Assembly: GCA_013822855.1 (NCBI GenBank)
Contig: PNLE01000025.1
Coordinates: 1-33,922, forward strand
DNA: 33,922 bases
Source of the DNA: Planctomyces sp.
Lineage (GTDB): Bacteria; Planctomycetota; Planctomycetia; Planctomycetales; Planctomycetaceae
Reading direction: 5' to 3'
Within the stretch, counting starts at the first letter, position 1. Every line of letters begins with the position of its first letter. A model generated the notes under the pieces. That model had not been told where the DNA came from. It ran no database searches and was given only the letters and a program-made list of their open reading frames with translations. Both the position numbers and the translations under genes were made by a program. Shown in pieces: positions 15,127 through 22,645 of the stretch.

Positions 15127-17652
15127 CTAGCGGTTTTTTTTTACCGCTGCGGGGAGAGGCTCGACAGGCAGACTGAAAATCCCGCCCTGTTGACCGCCGC
15201 CACCAAAGCCACCACCGCCCTGCTGGCCATTGCCGATACCGTTCTGTTGACCACCGTTCTGCATCCCGTTGTTGCCGCCACCCACACCACCCGCACTGTA
15301 GAACGACTGGATGGGCACGGCCAGATCGGCGACCGGGTAGACACGTGTTGAAAGAGCCGTTTCCGCATCGGTGAGGGTCGTGATCTCCATCACTTCGTTG
15401 CGAATGACATAGGTCAGCTGAAGTGGTTCGAGCATCAACCGCAGCGCACTCCGCAGACTTACACCCGAAAGCTGCAGATTGACGGGCTGATCGGTGGCGA
15501 TCCCCTCCTCCATGATCTTGGCTTCGTTGATCCAGATTTCGATCTTGTGGAGATCCTCAATGAAGTCGAGGGCATCCTTCAAAGAAGTGTCGATGAACTC
15601 GACTTCCGTGGGTTGGTCGAGTGCCGAGAGGATCTTCTGTTCATTGGGGCTGTTCTGACGTAGATCGACCGACTGGTAACGCCGACGGCGTTCGCTCAGG
15701 GCCTTCCAAACTTCCGCTGGCGGGAAGACCACGGGAGGTTCGTCCGGGAATGGAATGTGCGAAAGTTCGACTTGGTAGAGCGTCTCGAGGAACATGTCCG
15801 CCCGGCGGGATCGCAGGCGGAACGCCCGGCGAAGCTGGGTCGCGGCTTCCGCATTGAACAAGGCGGCGGCGGCGGCTCCGTTGTCCGGCCGCAGATCGGT
15901 CGCGACACGGGCCACGGCTTCCGCCTCGGCGAACGCGGCGTCATCGCCATGACGACCGGCGTTCATCAGAGCCCGAATCCGGTCGATCAAGTTCGCCAAC
16001 CGATCCTCATCCAGGATCGACTGCTCAACCAGCCGCTGCTGGGCTTCCAGTTGGGCGGAGCGTTCCAGATTGCGGACGCGATCCAGGTTCTCCTTCTCGA
16101 TGCGGTTCGTGGTGGCCAGAATCTCTGACGCCAGCACGCGTTCCAAGCGGATCCGCTCGTCGGCATTGATATCGATCGCCGCACGCACCGAAGTGAGGCT
16201 GCGCTTGAGTTCATCCAGAGCCGCACCGGAATCAACGGCGGAACGGGCGAACTGCACGGTCGAACTGACCTGCTGGCGAAGTTTCTCCGCCTGCACGCGA
16301 ATCAACTGCTCACGCTCGTCCAGAAGGGATGGCCCCTGCCCGGGAACCGTTCGCTCCACCAAGGGGGCGTCTGTCGATTCGGTTTCCGTCTGGGCGACGG
16401 TCTTCGCTGCAATTTGTGACTTGTTCTGCTCGTCCACGATCCGCTGGATCGCGGCACTTTGGATTGACAGGAAATCAGCCTGGGCGGCCACCTGGGCCAA
16501 CACTTGGCGATCCCCTTGCCGGGCTGCTTGTTCGGCGCGGGCCGCCAGAAGTTTGGCGCCTTCTTCAAACTCGCTGCTGGCCAGCCCCACGGCTTCCAAA
16601 CCGGCGAGGGAGTTGGTCAAGCCCCCCTCCGCAACCACCTGCCGCACGAACGAAGGGAGGAAGGCCGAAGATCGACCCATTTGCGAAACTTCAAACTTCT
16701 GGGTCGTTTCAACTCCGCCCGCATTCCCGCGAACGGTGATCTCGGTGCCATTCACCGCACCGAGGCCCAGATAAACCGTTTCCCGATCGGTTCGCAGGGG
16801 GAGGCCATGCGAGGGGATCAGCTGCAGGCTCAAATCCCCCTCGGGGATCACTTCACTCACACGCAGAATGGGTGCGAGCAAACTCGTAGCCACCTTCACC
16901 GCATCCTGCGAAGGGACATCGGCGGCGGCACACCAGAGAGCCCCGCCAGTCCGCTGCGACAAAGAACCGATCATCTTGCCGTTGAACTTGGGCCCCAGCA
17001 CATAGCTGTGCACGGCGACCTGATTCTTGTCGAGCGATTCCAGGGTCGATTGGAAGCGGCCCAGCGAGACGAATTCCGCCGTGCTGTTCCCATCGCCGAT
17101 GTACAGAATGTGACGCGGGCCATTGCCGGCGAACCAGGTGGCCGCCTCATCCAGCGCGGAGGGAAGATTTGTCGCACCCAAGGGGGTTCGCGCTTTGAGC
17201 TGATCCAACGCAGCCGACGATTCGGGCGAACCGGGCGTGGCGAAGCCCGCCATCAACGGCTCGATTTGCAAGTCGACGGCAGCGACACGAACCTTTGTTT
17301 CGGCAGGCAGCGATTTGAGGAGTTCACCCACCAGACCCAGAGCCCCCGTGCGATAGGCTCCCACCTGGCTGGCGGAGGTATCGACGAGAATCACGACTTC
17401 CTGCGATCCCGCGACGGCGGGAAGTTCCTTCGCCCGGAGCGCGATCGCGGAGTAGTTGGCTCCGGTGGCATCCGACTGCTGGAGAACCTGGGCCTTGACG
17501 ATAACCGGCTTGGCGACCGGAGCATTAGCAACTTGAAGCGATGTCAGAGCGGCCTTTTCGTCGGCGGCCGACAACATCGGAAGTGGAGCCGAACCGGTGA
17601 GCAGAGCGGCAAGCACCAGTCGTGACCACTGACGCTGAGAGAGGAAATGCAT
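15127..17652 (-). CDS. Exported vWA domain protein with coiled-coil and secretin-N/STN-like domain
   Basis: 841 residues in the 0 frame. Start ATG 17652 is preferred over a frame open to 17829, because GGAAAG precedes it and the N-terminus is a signal peptide (hydrophobic 11-24, cleavage near LSA-A at 29). The vWA domain (about 84-260) keeps the MIDAS residues D91-T-S93-A-S95, T161 and D187, so it should bind a divalent cation and a ligand outside the cytoplasm. A long charged helical region (about 360-640) follows, then an STN / secretin-N-like fold (about 675-770: EVEFIDTSLKDALDFIEDL, VNLQLSGVSLRSALRLMLEPL). The end is Gly/Gln/Asn-rich. It ends at a slippery A9 run. Two small exported or membrane protein genes lie upstream on the same strand. 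Confidence 0.88.
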   Translation of the reverse strand: MHFLSQRQWSRLVLAALLTGSAPLPMLSAADEKAALTSLQVANAPVAKPVIVKAQVLQQSDATGANYSAIALRAKELPAVAGSQEVVILVDTSASQVGAYRTGALGLVGELLKSLPAETKVRVAAVDLQIEPLMAGFATPGSPESSAALDQLKARTPLGATNLPSALDEAATWFAGNGPRHILYIGDGNSTAEFVSLGRFQSTLESLDKNQVAVHSYVLGPKFNGKMIGSLSQRTGGALWCAAADVPSQDAVKVATSLLAPILRVSEVIPEGDLSLQLIPSHGLPLRTDRETVYLGLGAVNGTEITVRGNAGGVETTQKFEVSQMGRSSAFLPSFVRQVVAEGGLTNSLAGLEAVGLASSEFEEGAKLLAARAEQAARQGDRQVLAQVAAQADFLSIQSAAIQRIVDEQNKSQIAAKTVAQTETESTDAPLVERTVPGQGPSLLDEREQLIRVQAEKLRQQVSSTVQFARSAVDSGAALDELKRSLTSVRAAIDINADERIRLERVLASEILATTNRIEKENLDRVRNLERSAQLEAQQRLVEQSILDEDRLANLIDRIRALMNAGRHGDDAAFAEAEAVARVATDLRPDNGAAAAALFNAEAATQLRRAFRLRSRRADMFLETLYQVELSHIPFPDEPPVVFPPAEVWKALSERRRRYQSVDLRQNSPNEQKILSALDQPTEVEFIDTSLKDALDFIEDLHKIEIWINEAKIMEEGIATDQPVNLQLSGVSLRSALRLMLEPLQLTYVIRNEVMEITTLTDAETALSTRVYPVADLAVPIQSFYSAGGVGGGNNGMQNGGQQNGIGNGQQGGGGFGGGGQQGGIFSLPVEPLPAAVKKNR
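15133..15142 (-). other. Candidate -1 frameshift site: A9 run with A_AAA_AAC heptamer
   Basis: On the minus strand the vWA frame reads GTA AAA AAA AAC CGC TAG. A AAA AAC is in the correct phase for tandem -1 slippage, and the 0-frame stop follows one codon later. After a -1 shift reading continues CCG CTA GAG CCA AGT with no stop for 488 codons, through the downstream gene. Two stems follow: GCCAG/CTGGC (15101-15115) and CGAGACG/CGTCTCG (15074-15101, inner GGG/CCC). They start 17 nt or more after the heptamer, longer than the usual spacer. Transcriptional slippage from A9 to A10 would give the same fusion. Confidence 0.75.
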
Positions 17653-17963
17653 ATATGAGCTTTCCGGAACTTCTGGCCGAATCTTCAAGATGGGACCGCC
17701 GGGCGAACCGCCGGACGGCGAACAGCTTTCCTGATCCACAAAGTCTACCTCCCCCCACCGACGCGTTTGAAGAAAAATCTTCCCGGTTCTTGGTGGCAAG
17801 TCGGCAAAAATCGCGATCCCTCGGCGCAATCCGAGTCCCCCGTCATCGTCGGGAACATCGGCGGAGCGTTCGACAAGGCGTGATTTCCATTACCTCGCCA
17901 CGAATGAGCCATGCAATCCGCACAACCCGAACCGGGGATTGTGCCCCCGTGACCGCACAGGGG
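17653..17963. other. Intergenic, no gene recognised
   Basis: A 311-bp gap upstream of the vWA gene. A weak inverted repeat (CACAACCC...GGGGATTGTG, around 17919-17942) lies just past the small membrane protein gene; it has no T tract. The promoter of the vWA gene is presumably here but is not obvious. Confidence 0.45.
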
Positions 17964-18410
17964 TCATTGGGTCATCGCAAAGAACACGGGGAGTCCGATG
18001 CACCAGGCGGTGATCGAAAAACCGAAGTAGAACAACATCAGTCGATCCTGCCATCTCCTCTCGATCAACTTCACGTTGCCCTTCTTGAGCCGCTTCAGCT
18101 GGTGCTTGGCGACGAACTGGTAGAACAACCAGATGGAAAGTGCAGACAGGAGCAAGAACACCTCGGCGGCCAGCTTCTGTCCACCGAACTTGTGTCCCGC
18201 CAGATGGAGCACGACAAGGGCCGCTTCCAACTGGAAAATAGTCCAAAACGTCACGATGCAGAAAATGTCGAACGCGGACAGGATGCGAAGGCGTGGGATC
18301 TGGTCGTAGTCGCTTTCGGGAATCAGCACGATCCTGGGATGGCCATCAGGCCCTATTTCGACCACCTTCCGGTGCGTCATCCCTGCGATCTGTTCTTGCG
18401 GCGGAACCAT
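17964..18410 (-). CDS. Small membrane protein, three predicted TM segments, function unknown
   Basis: 148 residues from ATG 18410 (MVPPQEQIAGMTHRKVVEIG), with GGGAGG four bases upstream; a GTG at 18425 is possible but lacks such a site. Hydrophobic segments lie at about 44-70, 81-102 and 124-146, with a basic loop (KHQLKRLKKGNVKLIERR) between the second and third. I recognise no family. The start is 18 bp after the stop of the exported protein gene upstream, so the two are probably cotranscribed. Confidence 0.75.
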   Translation of the reverse strand: MVPPQEQIAGMTHRKVVEIGPDGHPRIVLIPESDYDQIPRLRILSAFDIFCIVTFWTIFQLEAALVVLHLAGHKFGGQKLAAEVFLLLSALSIWLFYQFVAKHQLKRLKKGNVKLIERRWQDRLMLFYFGFSITAWCIGLPVFFAMTQ

Positions 18411-18428
18411 GCGGCCTCCCTGCACGAA

Positions 18429-18929
18429 TCAGGGGGTGGCGGTTTCCGACGGGGCGCCGGGGCGGCCGCTGGTGAGTGTGATCCGCTGGCCTTCCAGCTT
18501 CTTGAAGCGGGAAATCGGATACATGCGAATGACACGGTTCTTGTAGAGCAGGCGGCCGTCTTCATCCTTGGTCAATTGGGCGGCGATCTCGTCGGTGGCA
18601 TCACCCGCATACAAGCCGGCGAACGTGTAGGGATCAACTCCCCGGCCTGATTCCAGATCGGCCACCACATCCAAGCCGCCAACCATCACGCTGTAGGGGT
18701 TCAACGACTTGGTCGCGGGAACGTACTTCTGCTCCTGCTTGAGCCCTTCCATGGCGGCCCGCATCGAGTCGTAAGCCACCACAATTTTCTTGGCCGTGTC
18801 TTCGGAAGGGGCCTCGAACTGTTCGTCTTGAGCGGAGATCCGGCTCACACTCCCCTGCCAGCACAGGCCTACTGACAGCCCCACAGCGAGACAACACAAC
18901 ATTCCGAAGACTTGGCCTGGACGTGACAT
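18429..18929 (-). CDS. Small exported protein, function unknown
   Basis: 166 residues from ATG 18929 (MSRPGQVFGMLCCLAVGLSV), with AAGGAA six bases upstream; a TTG two codons earlier is less likely. Residues 8-25 form a Sec-type signal segment ending near SRISAQDE. The mature part is charged, with no motif I recognise (KIVVAYDSMRAAMEGLKQEQ; KNRVIRMYPISRFKKLEG). It is the first gene of a likely two-gene unit with the small membrane protein downstream. Confidence 0.75.
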   Translation of the reverse strand: MSRPGQVFGMLCCLAVGLSVGLCWQGSVSRISAQDEQFEAPSEDTAKKIVVAYDSMRAAMEGLKQEQKYVPATKSLNPYSVMVGGLDVVADLESGRGVDPYTFAGLYAGDATDEIAAQLTKDEDGRLLYKNRVIRMYPISRFKKLEGQRITLTSGRPGAPSETATP

Positions 18930-19318
18930 CGACAATTCCTTTTTTCGTGCGGAGACTGTTGCTCGGGATCAGAAATCAAAGCCAGCGGGGCGAAAAGGCA
19001 GACGACGCAATCTCGCCGGAAAAGCCATTGTCGACCACCAGATGTATTCAATCCCGTTGTATTGCCTAGGTGCCAAAGGCGAAGGACACTTTGCCAAATT
19101 CTCGCGAATCCCACGGAGACCCTCTGGATCGCCGAAACAGCATGCTCCACTGGCTTTGAGCTTGTTGCAAGCCAAAACTGACTCTTGGAGCTGGCACCCT
19201 TCCTAATTCGGGGGGAATGGGAGGCTCGGCATGGAGCGCAGAAGACAGCGGACGCAGAAGAATAAGAGACGCCGAATCCGGATCCTCGCGACGTGCGGAA
19301 GCCTGGAACTGGGCGGAC
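18930..19318. other. Intergenic, nothing recognised
   Basis: 389 bp between the HPt gene and the small exported protein gene, both minus strand. Short frames are present on both strands but none has a ribosome binding site with a recognisable product. No strong hairpin or repeat was seen. Confidence 0.45.
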
Positions 19319-19615
19319 TCAGACCGAAACCCGGCGCAAATAGTCCACTAGAGCCGCTGTCTGGTCGAGCACATCGGGAATCCGATTTTCCCGGCAAGCC
19401 GATTCGACCTGAGCAGCGATGGTCGTCATTTCGGGAAAGCCGTATCCGCCTCCCGCCCCCTTGAGCTGATGGGCTTTTCGCTTGAGTTCGTCGAAATCTC
19501 GTCCCTCGATAGCGGTCAGGAGTTCCGCCACCCGTTCCGGCATCGCGGAGACGAAGTCCGCGATCAGTTCCTCATAATCGGGATCCGAGACATACTCCGA
19601 CCGAATCAGATTCAT
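19319..19615 (-). CDS. Single-domain histidine phosphotransfer (HPt) protein
   Basis: 98 residues from ATG 19615 (MNLIRSEYVSDPDYEELIAD), with AAAGG six bases upstream. The frame stays open to 19705 but that part is not conserved-looking. The four-helix HPt domain fills the protein; AHQLKGAGGGYGF carries the phospho-accepting His at H49. Such proteins relay phosphate between a hybrid histidine kinase and a response regulator. No kinase or receiver domain gene is in the window, so its partners are elsewhere. Confidence 0.88.
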   Translation of the reverse strand: MNLIRSEYVSDPDYEELIADFVSAMPERVAELLTAIEGRDFDELKRKAHQLKGAGGGYGFPEMTTIAAQVESACRENRIPDVLDQTAALVDYLRRVSV

Positions 19616-19714
19616 GGTGGACCTTTGCACTCGCTCAGTGGCGTCGTCAATCACCGGCCGGTTCCGTGGGTGCAAAGCCCGTCGGCTGGCCAAAAAAGCG
19701 GGCACAGACTCGCC

Positions 19715-19945
19715 TCAGGCGGCCTTGTCGTGCCAAGTCGCTTCCGACCGGCGGATATTCTCGCCCGCCACCACGGGGAGCAGATCCGCTGGAAGCTGCC
19801 AGGCCTCCTCGGACTGGGATTCGACCACGCCGGTGGATCGGAACCAACCCGCCAGTTGCAGTGCCAGCAGCCCCAACCCCAAGCCCGCCGCGCACAGCAC
19901 GAGGGCCGTGGCATCGTCACCGAGAAGCATTCGCAGATTGTCCAT
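19715..19945 (-). CDS. Small single-TM protein, hypothetical
   Basis: 76 residues from ATG 19945 (MDNLRMLLGDDATALVLCAA). One hydrophobic helix spans about 13-33 (ATALVLCAAGLGLGLLALQLAGW), with a polar tail. The ribosome binding site is weak. It lies 99 bp upstream of the HPt gene on the same strand. Coding status rests on the open frame and the clear TM segment; it could be spurious. Confidence 0.45.
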   Translation of the reverse strand: MDNLRMLLGDDATALVLCAAGLGLGLLALQLAGWFRSTGVVESQSEEAWQLPADLLPVVAGENIRRSEATWHDKAA

Positions 19946-20256
19946 GATCAAGCTCACTTGGCGAAAGACAACGGCCCATGGGCGATGATCAATCGTCCAC
20001 GCAGGCAATGGGTCGGGCATCTGAACTTGATATTCGACCGCTTGTAAATCCATCGACTCATTCCGCCAGCACTCTCCAACACAAAAACTTCATTCCTCAA
20101 GGATCGTCTCGAAGTCGGCATTACCAAACGCGCAGTCGACAGAACCCACAACCCTGTTCCCACAGCAGGGAACGCAAATCCTTCTTGACTATTTCCTCCC
20201 ATTTCACTTAAACCCCACAGGACAATGGAGTGTGAAACACTGATGCCTTCGGGAGT
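19946..20256. promoter_or_regulatory. Divergent intergenic with candidate lptF-like promoter
   Basis: TTGACT (20185-20190), exactly 17 bp, TTAAAC (20208-20213): a plausible plus-strand promoter for the permease gene 44 bp downstream, although the -10 matches consensus at only three positions. Nothing else was recognised in this 311-bp stretch. Confidence 0.35.
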
Positions 20257-21450
20257 ATGGCGACCGTGATGCCGCTGCTGCAGCGATACATCCTGGTCGA
20301 CCTGCTGCGCGTCTTCGCCGTCAGCGTGGCCGGTTTCACGCTGCTGTTGGTCTTCGCGGGCGTGTACGTCGAGGCCAAAGAGCACGGTCTGGGGCCGGTT
20401 CAGATCCTGCAGATCCTCCCCTTCGTCATCCCCACACTCCTCCCTTTCACCATCCCCACAGCATTGCTGCTGACGGTTTGCGTGGTGTATGGCCGGCTTT
20501 CGGGCGATCAGGAGATCATCGCCGCCAAAGCGGCGGGGATTCACATTCTCTCCGTCCTCTGGCCCGCCTTTTTTGTCGGCGCGATCCTCAGCGTCGCCAC
20601 ACTGGTGATCACCGACCAGATGATCCCCTGGTCGATGAAGCGGATCCAGCGCACGATCGCGATGGCCGTCGAAGACATCTTCTTCGATGTCCTCAAGGCG
20701 CAGAACCAGTTGAACCTGCGCGACCAGGGACTCTCGATCACGGTGATGGATGTCCGCGACCGCACCCTCTTCATGCCCACCTTCCGCTATATGAGCGGCA
20801 ACAAACCCGTGACCGTTCAAGCCAAACAGGCGAAATTACGATTCGATCTCGATCGCGATGTCGTCGTCATGGAATTCACGGATGGCTATATCAGCCTGCC
20901 GGATGCCGCAAACACACGGGTCCGCTTCAAATACGATGCCCGCGAATTCCCGCTCCCCAATCGCAGCCAGAAAGCCAAATCACGCGATTTGACCTCCCGC
21001 GAGATCCTGGCGGAAACCCGCGCGATGGCCAGCGGCGATGCCCAAGCCACCCGGCAGCTCGCCATTGAAGCAGCCCTGATTCTCGCCTCGGGCGACTTCG
21101 ACCGTTTCGGCGACAAGGACTTCGCTGTCAGCCGACATCAGGTCGAGGAGGAGCGCAATCGCGGTCTCAAACTGACGACCGAACTTTACAACCGATTCTC
21201 GATGGCCTGCGGGTGCTTCTTCTTCGTTCTCATCGGTGCACCCTTCGCGGTCTACATGGCGAAGAATCAGTTCCTGACCAGTTTCCTCTTCTGCTTCGTG
21301 CCGATCCTCGTCGTCTACTACCCGCTTTCCATGCTCTCCCAGAACATGAGCAAAGTCGGCAAAGTCGACCCCATGTGGGCCGTGTGGCTGCCCAACGCGG
21401 CTCTCACACTGGGTTTCCTACACATCATGCGGCAACTCGTCCGCAATTGA
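20257..21450 (+). CDS. LptF/LptG family permease (YjgP/YjgQ)
   Basis: 397 residues with the LptF/G layout: about three N-terminal TM helices (15-36, 55-77, 98-120), a large beta-rich periplasmic domain (about 130-300) and three C-terminal helices (about 315-395). In Gram-negative cells LptF and LptG form the inner-membrane part of the LptB2FG ABC transporter that extracts LPS. YGRLSGDQEIIAAKAAGI matches the conserved coupling segment. ATG 20257 is used; GGGAG is only one base before it, and ATG 20269 (MPLLQRYILVDLLRVF) is an alternative. LptF versus LptG cannot be decided, and the second permease and the ATPase LptB are not nearby. Convergent with tsaD. Confidence 0.9.
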   Translation: MATVMPLLQRYILVDLLRVFAVSVAGFTLLLVFAGVYVEAKEHGLGPVQILQILPFVIPTLLPFTIPTALLLTVCVVYGRLSGDQEIIAAKAAGIHILSVLWPAFFVGAILSVATLVITDQMIPWSMKRIQRTIAMAVEDIFFDVLKAQNQLNLRDQGLSITVMDVRDRTLFMPTFRYMSGNKPVTVQAKQAKLRFDLDRDVVVMEFTDGYISLPDAANTRVRFKYDAREFPLPNRSQKAKSRDLTSREILAETRAMASGDAQATRQLAIEAALILASGDFDRFGDKDFAVSRHQVEEERNRGLKLTTELYNRFSMACGCFFFVLIGAPFAVYMAKNQFLTSFLFCFVPILVVYYPLSMLSQNMSKVGKVDPMWAVWLPNAALTLGFLHIMRQLVRN

Positions 21451-21473
21451 CGGTCACAGGCAGAACGGCACGT

Positions 21474-22604
21474 TCATCTCGCGGTGGGAGTCCGGATCAG
21501 GCCGGGGATCACATCGAGATCCAAGGGTGCCAAACGGCCTCGCTCGACCAGTTCCCAACCCAATCCGCCCATCGCCGCGTTGTCGGTGCAATACTCCCGT
21601 GGCGCGATGTGCAGCGTGAACCGCGACTTCCGCTCCGCCTGCTCCAACTTCTCGCGGAAAGCCTGGTTCGCCGCTACTCCCCCCCCCACGCACAGCGACT
21701 TGTAGCCCGTCCGCTTCAGTGCCTGCACCGCCTTGGCGACGAGGATATCGACGACCGCCGCCTGAAAACTGGCGGCCAGGTCGGCCCGGCGGGCGTCATC
21801 CAGCGGCGGCGGTTGCACCCTCGCGCCGTGAATCCCCATCGCCGCATACAACACGGCGGTCTTCAAGCCACTGAAGCTGAAGTCCAACCGCTCTTCATTG
21901 AGGAACGTCCTAGGAAAGGCGAAGGCATTCGCCTTTCCCGATTTGGCCGCCTGTTCAATGGCGGGGCCGCCGGGAAAGCCCAGATCGAGCACCTTGGCGA
22001 CCTTGTCGAACGCTTCCCCCGCGGCATCATCGGTCGTCGCCCCCAGAAGTTCGAAGTCTACTGGTGACGCGCACGCATACAGATTCGAGTGCCCACCGCT
22101 GACAACCATGCCAACGCAGGGATAGATCGAGACGTCGTCGGCCTGCGTTTCCCGCAATGCCAACTGGCAGGCGTAGATGTGGGCCTGGAGATGATCGATC
22201 GCGACCAGCGGGATTCCCAGGCTCCAGGCCAACGTCTTGGCCGCCGTTAATCCGATGAGCAGCGATCCCACCAGCCCGGGCGTGGTCGCCACAGCGATGG
22301 CCGTCAGGTCATTCAGCCGAATTCCGGCCTTCTGGAGCGCCTCGTCGATGACGGGGAGGATCTGCTGGACGTGCGCCCGCGAGGCCATTTCCGGCACCAC
22401 ACCACCGAACCGGCGGTGGAGTTCAAATTGGCTGGCCACGACATTCGACAGCACCTGGCGGCGATCATCGATCACCGCCGCCGCTGTCTCGTCGCACGAG
22501 GATTCCAGAGCCAGCAGATACCCGGCGGAACCCGCGACGGCTCCCGAAGAAGCCGACTGAGCGGCGGGTTGGGCCAGGTCAGACAACGACACTCCACCTT
22601 CCAT
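21474..22604 (-). CDS. tsaD: tRNA N6-adenosine threonylcarbamoyltransferase TsaD
   Basis: 376 residues. TsaD transfers the threonylcarbamoyl group from TC-AMP to A37 of ANN-decoding tRNAs, with TsaB and TsaE as partners. Seen: LALESSCDET (31-40), HRRFGGVVPEMASRAH (63-78), metal ligands in DHLQAH (H137, H141), VSGGHSNL, the LDFSFSGLKTAV phrase, GGGVAANQAFRE and CTDNAAMGG, whose Asp completes the metal site. ATG 22604 is used rather than the adjacent TTG. The N-terminus is about 25 residues longer than usual and low in conservation, so a later start is possible. It lies 41 bp downstream of ctpA on the same strand. Confidence 0.96.
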   Translation of the reverse strand: MEGGVSLSDLAQPAAQSASSGAVAGSAGYLLALESSCDETAAAVIDDRRQVLSNVVASQFELHRRFGGVVPEMASRAHVQQILPVIDEALQKAGIRLNDLTAIAVATTPGLVGSLLIGLTAAKTLAWSLGIPLVAIDHLQAHIYACQLALRETQADDVSIYPCVGMVVSGGHSNLYACASPVDFELLGATTDDAAGEAFDKVAKVLDLGFPGGPAIEQAAKSGKANAFAFPRTFLNEERLDFSFSGLKTAVLYAAMGIHGARVQPPPLDDARRADLAASFQAAVVDILVAKAVQALKRTGYKSLCVGGGVAANQAFREKLEQAERKSRFTLHIAPREYCTDNAAMGGLGWELVERGRLAPLDLDVIPGLIRTPTAR

Positions 22605-22645
22605 CAACGAAACATGCGGCAGTCATTTCCACGGAGAGAAGATCA

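Noticed and set aside
16504..17625. 373-codon plus-strand open frame
   Set aside because: Antisense to the vWA gene, which has a signal peptide and an intact MIDAS motif.
17622..18650. 342-codon plus-strand open frame across a gap and two small genes
   Set aside because: Composition is irregular and no domain is seen; the minus-strand frames have ribosome binding sites and clear TM or signal segments.
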